Assembly: GCF_002551005.1 (NCBI RefSeq)
Contig: NZ_NVOY01000001.1
Location: forward strand, 133,888 to 197,887
DNA from: Bacillus pseudomycoides
GTDB lineage: Bacteria; Bacillota; Bacilli; Bacillales; Bacillaceae_G
Direction of reading: 5' to 3'
DNA: 64,000 bases
Under the pieces are notes generated by a model that did not search any database, was not told where the DNA came from, and saw only the letters and a program-made list of their open reading frames with translations. The position numbers were made by a program, and so were the translations under genes. Shown one piece after another: positions 1 to 8,365 of this stretch. How positions within the stretch are numbered: the first letter of the stretch is position 1; every line of letters begins with the position of its first letter.

Positions 1-258
1 CATGCATAGAAACGGTCAGTTCCTTTCCCTACCACGTGCAAGGTTTAAAACAGAGGGAGCAAGCAAGTGCAAGTCATGTTTTATTTGCATAGCAGCGACT
101 TCTAAAGAAAAGCGGAGCCGACTGTTTAGACCCGTTGGCTAAGGTTCTTTCACACAGAAGGTGTTTTTACCTTCTCGTGTGGAAGGTTTTTAGAAATGAG
201 GGTTTAGGAGGCAAAGCTAGACAAAGATAGCGAAAAATTAACATGGATTTATATAACA
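1..258 (+). repeat. Interspersed repeat family R, copy 1 (left part outside window)
   Basis: This stretch aligns by eye with 53245-53500, 55340-55510 and, inverted, 56343-56517. Shared blocks are CATGCATAGAA.CGGTCAGTTC, GGGAGCAAGCAAGTG and AAAATGGATTTATATAA. It carries a nested module at 106-225. It encodes no credible protein. It resembles the non-coding interspersed repeats (bcr families) of the B. cereus group; I cannot assign a family number. The copy begins before the window. Confidence 0.75.
106..225 (+). repeat. Nested module M inside repeat R copy 1
   Basis: The module begins AGAAAAGCGGAGCCG and ends AAAGCTAGACAAA. It contains a TTAG...CTAA hairpin with loop ACCCGTTGG and a second hairpin GAAGG-tgttttta-CCTTC at about 157-175. 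The same edges occur at 53390-53465 and 21749-21869, while repeat R copies at 55340 and 56343 lack it. The boundaries are approximate. Confidence 0.55.
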
Positions 259-321
259 ATGGAACCCACCATTTTTAGAAACTGTTCCCCCTTAACTTCC
301 TCTTCTCATAAACATTTCTAC

Positions 322-350
322 TTTACTAATACAAGATGATGAAGTAAAAT
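322..350 (+). promoter_or_regulatory. Candidate sigma-A promoter of the HD-domain gene
   Basis: TTTACT, a 17-nt spacer and TAAAAT fit a SigA-type promoter. Transcription would start near 357, about 65 nt ahead of the ATG at 423. It was found by eye only. Confidence 0.45.
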
Positions 351-422
351 GTTCGAAATATACTTATGTCGATCTATTCGTTTCCATCATATACAGCAAT
401 GAATAAAAGGAGTGAATACTTT

Positions 423-995
423 ATGCGCCGTGTTACACTTGAACAAATTTTCAAACATCCCATCACACAAAAATATGTAAACCGTTCTGGAATGGTTCAC
501 GCGATTGCTGTCGCTTACCATGCGTTCCAATTAGCAAAAAAGCATCACGCCTCAGTCGATGCAGCTACAAAGGCCGGTTTTCTTCATGATATCGGTCATT
601 ACACATGGTATCGTGATGGAGAATGGGACTATGAATTATATAAAAAGAATGATATACACGCCATTAAAGGAGCGGAAAGAGCTCATAAATTACTAATCCG
701 ATCAGGAGAGCACCCAAAACAAGCAAAGGAAATTTCTGTTGCTATTCTCCTGCACACTGATTCTTTTCTACTAGAACAAACACTTGAGAGAACACCTCTC
801 CAAAATATTATTAAATGGGCAGACGAAGCAGATGAAGAACCAGGGGGAACACATCACTATCGAACACTCTCTTATGAAAAAGCACTGCAAGCAATTCAGC
901 GATTAGATGAGATGGTAGATCGTGAATTACAAGTTCAACAATCAGCGTCCCATGCTCATATTTCTACCAATAAAAAAGCAGAACAAATATGTTAA
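423..995 (+). CDS. HD domain-containing protein (putative metal-dependent phosphohydrolase)
   Basis: This 190-aa soluble protein has the HD signature in order: a His in MVHAIAV, the HD pair in FLHDIGH, a His in LLHTD and a late Asp in ADEADEE. These are the metal ligands of HD phosphohydrolases. The size and pattern resemble YqeK-like nucleotide hydrolases, but the N-terminal sequence does not match YqeK as I know it, so the substrate is unknown. The ATG at 423 is chosen because AAAGGAG lies 10 nt upstream; an upstream in-frame ATG at 366 has no ribosome site. The gene stands alone, with a repeat upstream and a hairpin terminator 16 nt downstream. Confidence 0.75.
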   Translation: MRRVTLEQIFKHPITQKYVNRSGMVHAIAVAYHAFQLAKKHHASVDAATKAGFLHDIGHYTWYRDGEWDYELYKKNDIHAIKGAERAHKLLIRSGEHPKQAKEISVAILLHTDSFLLEQTLERTPLQNIIKWADEADEEPGGTHHYRTLSYEKALQAIQRLDEMVDRELQVQQSASHAHISTNKKAEQIC

Positions 996-1010
996 TTAAT
1001 AACAAGACAA

Positions 1011-1043
1011 AAATCGCCTTAGTAAATGCTAAGGTGATTTTTT
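1011..1043 (+). terminator. Rho-independent terminator after the HD gene
   Basis: The hairpin AAATCGCCTTAG-taaatg-CTAAGGTGATTT contains one mismatch and is followed by a T run. Confidence 0.8.
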
Positions 1044-1147
1044 ACTTTGATTATAAAATTTCATACTATTATGTAACATTACCTCCTGGAACATTTCATC
1101 CAAATATGTATAATTTTATATATAAACACATAGAGAGGATTCGATAT

Positions 1148-1861
1148 ATGCAACATTCTGTACAACTTACACATGATCAAAACCATTCTTTATCATGGGG
1201 ACAATTTATTGGCTCTGCTTTATTTGCTTTTTTTGGGGCAAGCACTATAAGCGGCTTATTTGTAGCTCTTCCGTTTATGATTTACAGCGAAGGCATTTCT
1301 GACAAAAAAACAAGTGCCCTATATAGCTCACTTGGAAATACCGGAAGTACTTTATTCCAACTGCTTATTTTATTATTATTTATTTTTAAATACGAACCCT
1401 TAAAAAAACTATTATTACCTGTTTTCAATTTTCAAGCGCTCCAAAAAGTTCGTACATATGTATACTTATTTCTTTTCTTCGCGCTTAGCATTGCTATAAA
1501 TGTATTTATTATTTCTAAACTATTTCCTCATGCAACACAAGAACAAGATGTAGCTTTAAACTTAGAAAATTTAAAACAATATAGAATTCTATTAATTTTA
1601 GGAAGTGCAATTTTCATCCCTATTTTTGAAGAACTTATTTTCCGCGGAATCATTCTTCAATTTTTCCAGCAGTGTTTTCCATTTTGGATAGCAGCAATTG
1701 GATCAAGCTTCATCTTCGGAATTGCCCATACATATTCTCTAGGTGTTATGGTCAGTGCTTTTATGATGGGTATGTTTATGGCTGTATTATATAAAAAAAC
1801 AAATTCTATTATTCCTGCTATGTTATTTCATATGATGAATAATACGCTCGCGTTTTTATAA
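1148..1861 (+). CDS. CPBP family intramembrane glutamic endopeptidase
   Basis: This 237-aa polytopic membrane protein has the CPBP (Abi, Rce1-like) signature near its C-terminus: EELIFRG (EExxxR), then FGIAHTY (FxxxH), then MFHMMNN (HxxxN). The family comprises membrane proteases tied in Firmicutes to bacteriocin self-immunity or membrane-protein processing; the substrate here is unknown. The ATG at 1148 is preceded by AGAGAGG. The open frame continues upstream to 989, but that part overlaps the preceding terminator and lacks a ribosome site. It is a tandem paralogue of the next gene, and both share a near-identical FGIAHTYS.G.MVSAF.. block. Confidence 0.85.
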   Translation: MQHSVQLTHDQNHSLSWGQFIGSALFAFFGASTISGLFVALPFMIYSEGISDKKTSALYSSLGNTGSTLFQLLILLLFIFKYEPLKKLLLPVFNFQALQKVRTYVYLFLFFALSIAINVFIISKLFPHATQEQDVALNLENLKQYRILLILGSAIFIPIFEELIFRGIILQFFQQCFPFWIAAIGSSFIFGIAHTYSLGVMVSAFMMGMFMAVLYKKTNSIIPAMLFHMMNNTLAFL

Positions 1862-1913
1862 TAAACAAGAGGTACACAAAGTCAAATTACCATTATTAAA
1901 AAGGAGCACAACT

Positions 1914-2621
1914 TTGCAAACACATGTACAAATAGAACAGCAAACTAAAATATCTTGGCTTGAATTTCTTGGAATCCTGTTAATGATTATTCTCGTTATT
2001 CCAATAATTAACGCAGTTTTCACCATACTACCTATCGAGTTATATGGATATGCTCGCCCAAATACACATAAATCTCTACTTGAATCACTTGAAAATATTA
2101 GCTATGAATGCATAGCCCTATTCTTTTTAATACTATATATCGTGAAATATAAACCACTTAAAACGTTAGTATTACCAGCTATCGATTTTCAATGTTTAAA
2201 ATCTTTTCGTACGTATGCCTACGTACTCCTTTATTATGCTATCGGTGTATTTATCGACCTTGTTATACTAGATAAATTTTTCCCTAATTCGGTACAAGAA
2301 CAAGTAGATGCACTAGATTTTGCTACGTTAGAGCAGTACAAATTCTTACTAATTCTTGCAGTCGGATTACTTGCACCAATTAAAGAAGAACTGATATGCA
2401 GAGGCATACTTTTACGTTTCTTTGAAGAGAAATTCACATTTTGGCCAGCTGCTATCATCTCAAGTTTATTATTCGGTATCGCCCATACGTATTCAGTTGG
2501 AATTATGGTAAGTGCCTTTATTACCGGTCTCTTTGCTTCTTTATTATATAAACAAACGAATTCTATCATTCCAGCTATCTTGCTTCACATCACAATTAAT
2601 ACATGTTCCTTCTTGTACTGA
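1914..2621 (+). CDS. CPBP family intramembrane glutamic endopeptidase, second tandem copy
   Basis: This 235-aa multi-pass membrane protein carries EELICRG, LLFGIAHTYS and LLHITINT, the three CPBP active-site motifs. It starts at TTG (1914), 8 nt after AAGGAG; no ATG is better placed. The 52-nt gap to the preceding paralogue holds no terminator, so the pair is probably one transcript ending at the hairpin at 2623. The N-terminal halves of the two paralogues differ much more than the catalytic halves, suggesting duplication followed by divergence of substrate recognition. Bacteriocin self-immunity is a family association, not shown here. Confidence 0.82.
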   Translation: MQTHVQIEQQTKISWLEFLGILLMIILVIPIINAVFTILPIELYGYARPNTHKSLLESLENISYECIALFFLILYIVKYKPLKTLVLPAIDFQCLKSFRTYAYVLLYYAIGVFIDLVILDKFFPNSVQEQVDALDFATLEQYKFLLILAVGLLAPIKEELICRGILLRFFEEKFTFWPAAIISSLLFGIAHTYSVGIMVSAFITGLFASLLYKQTNSIIPAILLHITINTCSFLY

Positions 2622-2622
2622 A

Positions 2623-2662
2623 TGAAACGCCATTATGGTTGCATAATGGCGTTTCATTTTTT
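2623..2662 (+). terminator. Rho-independent terminator after the CPBP pair
   Basis: A perfect 15-bp stem TGAAACGCCATTATG with loop GTTG is followed by TTTTTTA. It can also stop transcripts from the other strand. Confidence 0.9.
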
Positions 2663-2703
2663 ATTTGATTATTACCTCAAAAGTTTCCTCGTTTAATACC
2701 CTC

Positions 2704-2817
2704 TTATCTCTTGGCCTTCCTCTTTTTTCTTTCACAGACATAATATCTGGCGTAAAAATAAGCTTTTTCATTTCGCTTCCTTAGTTGCTTTACAACATTT
2801 TCTTCTGTAATTTTCAT
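2704..2817 (-). pseudogene. 5' remnant of an ECF-type sigma factor gene
   Basis: Behind a strong GAGAGGAGGGAACAC ribosome site an ATG at 2817 opens a 37-codon frame beginning MKITEENVVKQLRKRNEKA. From memory this is the characteristic opening of sigma-70 family (ECF-like) proteins of the B. cereus group. After about 19 codons the similarity stops and the frame ends at 2704. An overlapping frame continues as KEKRGRPRDKRVLNEETFEV, so a frameshift or deletion has joined unrelated DNA. It is probably non-functional; the ribosome site is still intact, so a short peptide could be made. Confidence 0.5.
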
Positions 2818-2961
2818 GTGTTCCCTCCTCTCTTAAATGCTTTACACTTATTATTTCGATTGTATATTGTTCATTTCTATCAGTTATCCATAATTTTTAT
2901 TATATCCAAGATAAACCCTATATTGTAAAATATAACTTATCAAACAGGAGGTTTTTTACAC

Positions 2962-3315
2962 ATGCCAATCTTCACCATACTTTGGATTTTTTTCGTACCC
3001 GTTCTTGCTCTATGCGGCATTGGCGGGGGAGTATTTTTTATTATAAAAGGAATTGTACATAAAAAATGGTTTATTCTTCTAATGGGCATCGTTTGTTTAT
3101 CACTCGTTCTTCTGCCAGTTATTTTTGCAGGGATTGGAAAGGATGCACAACAGTCTCTCCCACTTTCAACGTCTATGTACTGGGGGATGTTAGCTATTGC
3201 TAGTTTATTAGCAGGCATTAGCGGGGCACGCCATCAAATAACTAGCATTAAGCGTGTAGGGATTACGGTATGTTCGCTTGTTGTAGCAGGAATATTTTTT
3301 TATGAAATGATGTAA
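2962..3315 (+). CDS. Small membrane protein of unknown function
   Basis: This 117-aa protein has four predicted hydrophobic helices (about residues 5-25, 32-58, 70-88 and 98-116) separated by short basic loops. AGGAGG lies 11 nt before the ATG at 2962. I recognise no family signature. The next reading frame begins 23 nt downstream with its own ribosome site, so the two were probably co-transcribed. A hydrophobic fragment at the end of the downstream broken gene suggests a neighbouring membrane-protein gene was once here too. Confidence 0.65.
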   Translation: MPIFTILWIFFVPVLALCGIGGGVFFIIKGIVHKKWFILLMGIVCLSLVLLPVIFAGIGKDAQQSLPLSTSMYWGMLAIASLLAGISGARHQITSIKRVGITVCSLVVAGIFFYEMM

Positions 3316-3338
3316 TTTCCTTGAAAGGAGAACATAGT

Positions 3339-3803
3339 TTGAAAAAATTCGTCTTGTTTTTTTGCTTATTATTTTTAGTAAGTTGCCAACAAGAGTCTCT
3401 TCCAAAAATGACTGTAAAAGTAGATGGGCAATCATTAGAAGTATATGAAGGAAGCTATTGCTGGGGATCGAAATGTGTGGATAAAATTGATCCTAAGCAA
3501 ATAGCGGCCAAGCATAAGCCAATTATTGTCCCTAAAAATAGTAAAGCCGTCTTCTCTATCAACTCAACTAGAAGACAGAAATCCATTGATGTTACGATGT
3601 TTCATAACGGGGCTTTTCCTGTCAAGTTTAGGTCGTTTACTATCATTAACCATCCTCCAAGAAATTGGTGTTCCACTCTTCGTGATAGGAGGCGGAATAT
3701 GCGCTATTCAATTATGGCGGAAACAGAAAATAAACAGTATCATTCTGCTTATTTTAATTTTATGTACTATTATCGTATTATTCATTTAAAACCGTTCGAA
3801 TAA
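3339..3803 (+). pseudogene. Truncated lipoprotein gene fused to the tail of a membrane-protein gene
   Basis: A TTG start at 3339, 8 nt after AAAGGAG, opens a lipoprotein: a basic start, a hydrophobic stretch and the lipobox LVSC, followed by a region containing YEGSYCWGSKCVDKI. After about 95 codons the sequence becomes low in plausibility (PPRNWCSTLRDRRRNMR). From about 3630 another frame encodes a convincing membrane tail with LFVIGGGICAIQLWRKQK and a final hydrophobic helix ending at 3789. I read this as a deletion joining two genes out of frame. The lipoprotein half resembles secreted B. cereus proteins of unknown role. The whole may still be translated from its TTG start. Confidence 0.55.
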
Positions 3804-3830
3804 AAAAGCAGAGATTATCTCTCTGCTTTT
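3804..3830. terminator. Bidirectional terminator between convergent genes
   Basis: AAAAGCAGAGA-ttatc-TCTCTGCTTTT is a perfect 11-bp stem with A and T runs on both sides. The TAA stop of the minus-strand efflux gene lies in its loop. Confidence 0.9.
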
Positions 3831-5605
3831 CTGTTCGCCTTATTTCCTGGTTGTAAGAAAAATGATAAGACTAATGCAATGGCCGTTAAGATTGTCGCAA
3901 TCCAGAATGCATCATTAATTCCGTTAATAACGGATAACTTCGAAACTTGCCCAAATAGCATTTGTGAGCCTAATGCGTTTCCTGCCTGAGCTGATCCTGT
4001 CATTGCCGCAACGCTTTGACCCATTTGCGATAGTTTGTTTACGATAATTGGATTCGTTGTTGTAATTGCATTTGCGTAATCTGCCATATGATTTGTCGTT
4101 TGCTGCGTCATAATTGTGATTAAAAGCGCAGTTCCAATGGAGCCGGCAACTTGTCTTGATGTATTTTGCGTTGCTGTTCCATGAGAAATAAGTTTCATTG
4201 GCAGAGCATTCATCCCCGCTGTCATGATTGGCATCATGATAAATGACATCCCAAACGAACGAATAATATAGTCTCTCATAATTTCACTATAAGGTGTCTC
4301 TAATGTTAAATGTGTAAATTGATATGTTGCGTATGTTGTAAGGATTAATCCAAAAATAGCAAGTGGTCGAATGCCGTATCTATCAAATAATTTCCCAGCA
4401 AATGGTCCCATCATTCCCATGATTAAAGATCCTGGCAGAAGGAGTAACCCTGAATCAATTGGTGTAAATCCACGGATGTTTTGTAAATATACAGGTAGCA
4501 ATATCATCCCGCCGTATAATGCCATCGTAACAACTACATTGATTAAAAGAGTCGAAGTAAATGCCGAATAGCTGAATACACGCAGGTCTAACATTTTATT
4601 GTCAGTCGTTAGCTGTCTCCAGACGAATAGACTGATTCCGATCATGCCAATCACCATCGTAATGATAACTTCCGCACTGCTCCAACCTTTATTCCCTGCC
4701 TCACTAAAACCATAAAGCAAGCTGCCAAGTCCAATACTAGAAGCAACTACACCAAAAGTATCTAGTATTGCCTTTGTCACAGGTTGTTTCAGCCTAAAAT
4801 ATTTTAGTGCTAATACGATAATAAGTAAACCAATGATAAACATAGCATAGAATATAACATTCCATGTGTAGTTTTGAATAACCCATCCTGTAATTGTTGG
4901 CCCAATGGCAGGTCCTAAAATCATCGCAATACCAAGCAGTCCCATCGCAGCCCCGCGTTTATGAGGCGGGAAGATGGTCATGAAAATATTCATTCCGACC
5001 GGCATTAAAATACCAGCACCAACCGCTTGAATAACACGTCCTGTCATCATCATCGTAAAGCTTCCAGATATCGCACAAATCATCGAACCTGCTGTAAAGA
5101 ACAGCATAGCCGCTAGAAATAAGTTTCGGTACGTAAACCGGGAGACTAAAAATGCACTAATTGGCACTAATACCCCGTTCACTAACATAAATCCTGTTGT
5201 AAGCCACTGTGCGGTAGATGTCGATACATTAAATTCATTCATTAATGCTGGCAAAGCAACGTTAATTAATGTTTGATTTAAAATTGAGACGAACATCCCG
5301 AAAATAAGAACAGCTAAAACAACTTTTACGTTAAATTCAGGGAGCACTGTTTGAGAACAAGAAGCTTTCGGCTCCGTATCTTCCGCTTTTTGTTCTTGTT
5401 TTGGTTGTTCTTGTTTTTCACCTGTTTCTTCTTCCGTAACTTCCGGTATTTCTTGTGTTCTTACTACCTCTTTTTTATGATCTGAAACCCCTTGTGCTTG
5501 AACTGGTGTTTCTATCCCTTTTTCTTTTTTTCTAAATACACGATTTACAATAATGAACACGACGATACATAAAAGAGCGTATCCTACAATTAAGATCGAG
5601 GACAT
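3815..5605 (-). CDS. DHA2 family (EmrB/QacA-type) MFS drug efflux permease
   Basis: This 596-aa inner-membrane protein contains a 14-helix MFS core from about residue 95. The core has the ALPALMNEFNVS entry, the motif SRFTYRNLF, and the family motif GPAIGPTITGW in helix 5. It is expected to export drugs in exchange for protons. Unusually, an extra N-terminal helix (residues 4-22) and a charged Glu/Gln/Lys-rich linker (about 25-85) precede the core; most DHA2 permeases are about 475-530 aa. AAGGGGGAA precedes the ATG. It is 13 nt downstream of the HlyD-like gene and forms an operon with it, probably controlled by the divergent TetR gene. Confidence 0.88.
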   Translation of the reverse strand: MSSILIVGYALLCIVVFIIVNRVFRKKEKGIETPVQAQGVSDHKKEVVRTQEIPEVTEEETGEKQEQPKQEQKAEDTEPKASCSQTVLPEFNVKVVLAVLIFGMFVSILNQTLINVALPALMNEFNVSTSTAQWLTTGFMLVNGVLVPISAFLVSRFTYRNLFLAAMLFFTAGSMICAISGSFTMMMTGRVIQAVGAGILMPVGMNIFMTIFPPHKRGAAMGLLGIAMILGPAIGPTITGWVIQNYTWNVIFYAMFIIGLLIIVLALKYFRLKQPVTKAILDTFGVVASSIGLGSLLYGFSEAGNKGWSSAEVIITMVIGMIGISLFVWRQLTTDNKMLDLRVFSYSAFTSTLLINVVVTMALYGGMILLPVYLQNIRGFTPIDSGLLLLPGSLIMGMMGPFAGKLFDRYGIRPLAIFGLILTTYATYQFTHLTLETPYSEIMRDYIIRSFGMSFIMMPIMTAGMNALPMKLISHGTATQNTSRQVAGSIGTALLITIMTQQTTNHMADYANAITTTNPIIVNKLSQMGQSVAAMTGSAQAGNALGSQMLFGQVSKLSVINGINDAFWIATILTAIALVLSFFLQPGNKANRKAER

Positions 5606-5618
5606 ATTTCATTCCCCC

Positions 5619-6272
5619 TTACTTATGAATCCGAACTGTGACATTCATGCCTGGGACAATATTTAATGATTTACTATGATCTAATGAAATCTTAACAGGA
5701 ATAACTTGTGTTACTTTCGTATAGTTCGCTGTTGCGTTGCTAGATGGTAACATAGAGAATGTATTTGCTGTTGTTAAGCCAATTTGTTCTACTTTTCCTG
5801 TTAATGTCGTATCAGGATATGCATCTACATATACATCTACTTCTTGCCCTTTTTGAATCTCATCTACGTCTGTTTCTTTAATGTTTGCCGTTACCCATAA
5901 ATCACTCATATTGTAGGCATATGCAAGCGGTGTTCCTGGTGCAATATATGAATCTTGCGTTGCATTTGATTGAACAAGCGTTGCATTTGCTGGAACTGTA
6001 ATATCTACTTCTTGCGCAGTACCACCAGCGTTACTCATTACAGAACCTACTTTATCACCAGCATTATAATTTTTCCCTACTTCTGCTTTCCAGTCTGTTA
6101 ATTTCCCTGCGACTGGAGAGGCAATAGGTACAACTTTCCCATCAATTTTTGCATTGTCTGTTTTTAAATAATTTGTTGATTGATTGTAATAATAATAACC
6201 AGCAAATCCGCCGCCAACTAACACAATCAGTGTAACAATATTAATGATAATCATTCTCCGAATTTGACTCAT
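5619..6272 (-). CDS. HlyD/EmrA-type efflux periplasmic adaptor-like subunit
   Basis: This 217-aa protein has an N-terminal membrane anchor (about residues 7-26), followed by a biotinyl-lipoyl-like half with DGKVVPIASPVAGKL and a beta-barrel domain with ANIKETDVDEIQKGQEVDV, ending in PGMNVTVRI. That is the EmrA/HlyD layout, but it lacks the long coiled-coil hairpin (EmrA proteins are about 390 aa), as is common in Gram-positives that have no outer membrane. AAGGAGAGG precedes the ATG. It is the first gene of a two-gene efflux operon with the MFS permease. Confidence 0.85.
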   Translation of the reverse strand: MSQIRRMIIINIVTLIVLVGGGFAGYYYYNQSTNYLKTDNAKIDGKVVPIASPVAGKLTDWKAEVGKNYNAGDKVGSVMSNAGGTAQEVDITVPANATLVQSNATQDSYIAPGTPLAYAYNMSDLWVTANIKETDVDEIQKGQEVDVYVDAYPDTTLTGKVEQIGLTTANTFSMLPSSNATANYTKVTQVIPVKISLDHSKSLNIVPGMNVTVRIHK

Positions 6273-6393
6273 TGTTTTCCTCTCCTTATTTCCAAGATTA
6301 ATTGAATTTCTAATAAGTCCGTCTCTCTTTTTTATTAATAAAGTTGACCATTCATATTATTAAGGACTAATTAAAAAAAGACCCTTTTTCCAC

Positions 6394-6420
6394 GCACAAA
6401 ATACCCTCCTTATTTTGTGC
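6394..6420. promoter_or_regulatory. Inverted repeat, candidate TetR operator
   Basis: GCACAAAATA-ccctcct-TATTTTGTGC is a perfect 10-bp inverted repeat lying between the divergent efflux operon and its TetR gene. No T run follows on either strand, so an operator fits better than a terminator. The assignment rests on position and symmetry only. Confidence 0.5.
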
Positions 6421-6559
6421 TAAGAAAAAGAATATCGTTTATAATTATAAATAATTCAGTTCGAATGACAACCGACAATTTATTTCAATATGTTGTTTTT
6501 CCGACATTCCCATATATATATGTTGAAAAAATATAAAAAAACAAGCAAGGAGAACGAAA

Positions 6560-7171
6560 ATGTCTATTAAAAACTCAAACGATCCACGCGTAAAACGAAC
6601 GAGACAGGCAATACGTGATGCCCTTATATCTTTAATACACGAAAAAAGTTTCGATAGCATTACCGTTCAGGATATTGCTGAAAAGGCACCTGTAAACCGC
6701 GCAACCTTTTATAGCCATTATAATGACAAATATGATCTACTAGACAGAAGCATTGAAGAAATGCTAACAACATTAGCAGACATTCTCAAACCGGAAAAAT
6801 TAGATAAGAGTGAGTTTAAACTTACCCTTGATACTCCTCATCCTGTCTTTCTATCTTTGTTTAGTCATATTGCTGAGAATGCTTTCTTTTATCAAGTGAT
6901 GCTTGGAGAGAATGGGATTCCGAAGTTTTCCTCTCGAATGATGAAAGCAATTCAAACGAACTTACTTCTTAGCCTTTCTATTTCACAACCTAATGACGAT
7001 AAGTTAGTTGTCCCACGTGACATCCTCATTAGTTATGTATCAGGTGCACATTTAGGAATGGTCATTTCTTGGTTAAAACAAAATATGCCATATACACCTC
7101 ATTATATGGCCTTACAGCTAGCTCGTTTAATCATTTTAGGTCCGTATACAGCGGCTGGATTAGAGCAATGA
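6560..7171 (+). CDS. TetR/AcrR family transcriptional regulator
   Basis: This 203-aa protein has an N-terminal DNA-binding domain, TRQAIRDALISLIHEKSFDSI followed by the recognition helix region VQDIAEKAPVNRATFYSHY (about residues 15-60), and a helical ligand-binding C-terminal domain. CAAGGAGAACGAAA precedes the ATG. It is divergent from the HlyD-MFS operon, the usual layout for a local repressor of a drug pump that is relieved by the pump's substrate. The ligand is unknown. Confidence 0.88.
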   Translation: MSIKNSNDPRVKRTRQAIRDALISLIHEKSFDSITVQDIAEKAPVNRATFYSHYNDKYDLLDRSIEEMLTTLADILKPEKLDKSEFKLTLDTPHPVFLSLFSHIAENAFFYQVMLGENGIPKFSSRMMKAIQTNLLLSLSISQPNDDKLVVPRDILISYVSGAHLGMVISWLKQNMPYTPHYMALQLARLIILGPYTAAGLEQ

Positions 7172-7205
7172 AAAGAGCGAAAGGAATGCCCTCTCGCTCT
7201 TTTTT
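7171..7205. terminator. Bidirectional terminator between the TetR gene and ysdC
   Basis: AAAAGAGCGA and TCGCTCTTTT form a 10-bp stem, with T runs in both directions. Confidence 0.85.
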
Positions 7206-7208
7206 CTA

Positions 7209-8294
7209 TTAATCAAATGTAATGTTATGTACAGCCTTTGCATCAAGACGTTTCACAACTTCTACAATTAACCTCACTGTGTTTTCATAGTCATCACGAT
7301 GCAACATTGCTGCATGAGAATGGATATAGCGAGTCGCAATTGTAATCGCCATCGCTGGAATACCGTCCACAGAAATATGGATTGCTCCTGCATCCGTTCC
7401 GCCGCCAGGAATCGCATCGTATTGATACGGAATATTTAATTCATCTGCTACGCCAACAACGAAGTCACGAAGACCTTTATGTCCGACGATAGATGCATCA
7501 TATAAAATAATTTGCGGGCCATCACCCATTTTTCCTTGCGCTTCTTTTTCACTTACACCTGGTGTATCACCAGCGATTCCAACATCTACTGCAAATGCGA
7601 TATCAGGTTGAATATAATGTGCAGATGTTTTTGCTCCGCGAAGACCTACCTCTTCTTGTACAGTTCCAACACCGTATACAATGTTTGGATGTTTTTCATC
7701 TTTTAATTGTCTTAAAACATCGATTGCAATTGCGCAGCCAATACGGTTGTCCCATGCTTTCGCAAGTAACATTTTTTCGTTTTTCATTACTTGGAATTCG
7801 AAATATGGTACAACTTGATCTCCTGGGCGTACGCCCCACTCCAGCGCTTCTTCTTTACTAGAAGCACCAATATCAATAAACATATCTTTAATATCAACTG
7901 GTTTTTTACGAACTTCAGCTGGTAAAATGTGCGGTGGTTTTGAACCAATGACACCTGTTACATCACCTTTGCTCGTAACAATTGTTACGCGCTGTGCTAA
8001 CATAACTTGTGACCACCAGCCGCCAACTGTTTGAAAACGCAAGAAACCTTTATCATCAATTTGCGTAATCATAAAACCGACTTCATCTAAATGACCAGCT
8101 ACCATAATTTTTGGACCATTGCCGTCACCAATTTTTTTCGCAACTAAGCTTCCTAAGTTATCTGTTGATACTTCATCAGCAAACGGTGCGATATATTTCT
8201 TCATTACTTCACGAGGCTCGCGTTCGTTTCCAGCAATCCCCCGTGCATCTGTTAGTTCTTTTAGCATCGTCAATGTCGCATCTAGTTTTGTCAT
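7209..8294 (-). CDS. ysdC: M42 family metallopeptidase YsdC (glutamyl aminopeptidase type)
   Basis: This 361-aa cytosolic enzyme has the M42/M20 clan dinuclear-metal motifs: [10 protein letters not shown] (metal His-x-Asp), AKAWDNRIG (bridging Asp), [13 protein letters not shown] (catalytic Glu and metal Glu), AVDVGIAGD, and the final His in [11 protein letters not shown]. The family forms large tetrahedral dodecamers that trim peptides. The length equals that of B. subtilis YsdC, and the position next to rplT-rpmI-infC-thrS is conserved. Older annotations name it an endoglucanase, which the motifs do not support. AAAGGAGG precedes the ATG. Confidence 0.9.
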   Translation of the reverse strand: MTKLDATLTMLKELTDARGIAGNEREPREVMKKYIAPFADEVSTDNLGSLVAKKIGDGNGPKIMVAGHLDEVGFMITQIDDKGFLRFQTVGGWWSQVMLAQRVTIVTSKGDVTGVIGSKPPHILPAEVRKKPVDIKDMFIDIGASSKEEALEWGVRPGDQVVPYFEFQVMKNEKMLLAKAWDNRIGCAIAIDVLRQLKDEKHPNIVYGVGTVQEEVGLRGAKTSAHYIQPDIAFAVDVGIAGDTPGVSEKEAQGKMGDGPQIILYDASIVGHKGLRDFVVGVADELNIPYQYDAIPGGGTDAGAIHISVDGIPAMAITIATRYIHSHAAMLHRDDYENTVRLIVEVVKRLDAKAVHNITFD

Positions 8295-8365
8295 TGGACA
8301 ATGTCCTCCTTTTTCTTCATCTCTTCAATTATACAAGAGCGGAAAAGAATGTTCAAAAAATTTCA

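Noticed and set aside
989-1147. N-terminal extension of the first CPBP gene
   Set aside because: The extension overlaps the upstream terminator hairpin and lacks a ribosome site; ATG 1148 has one.
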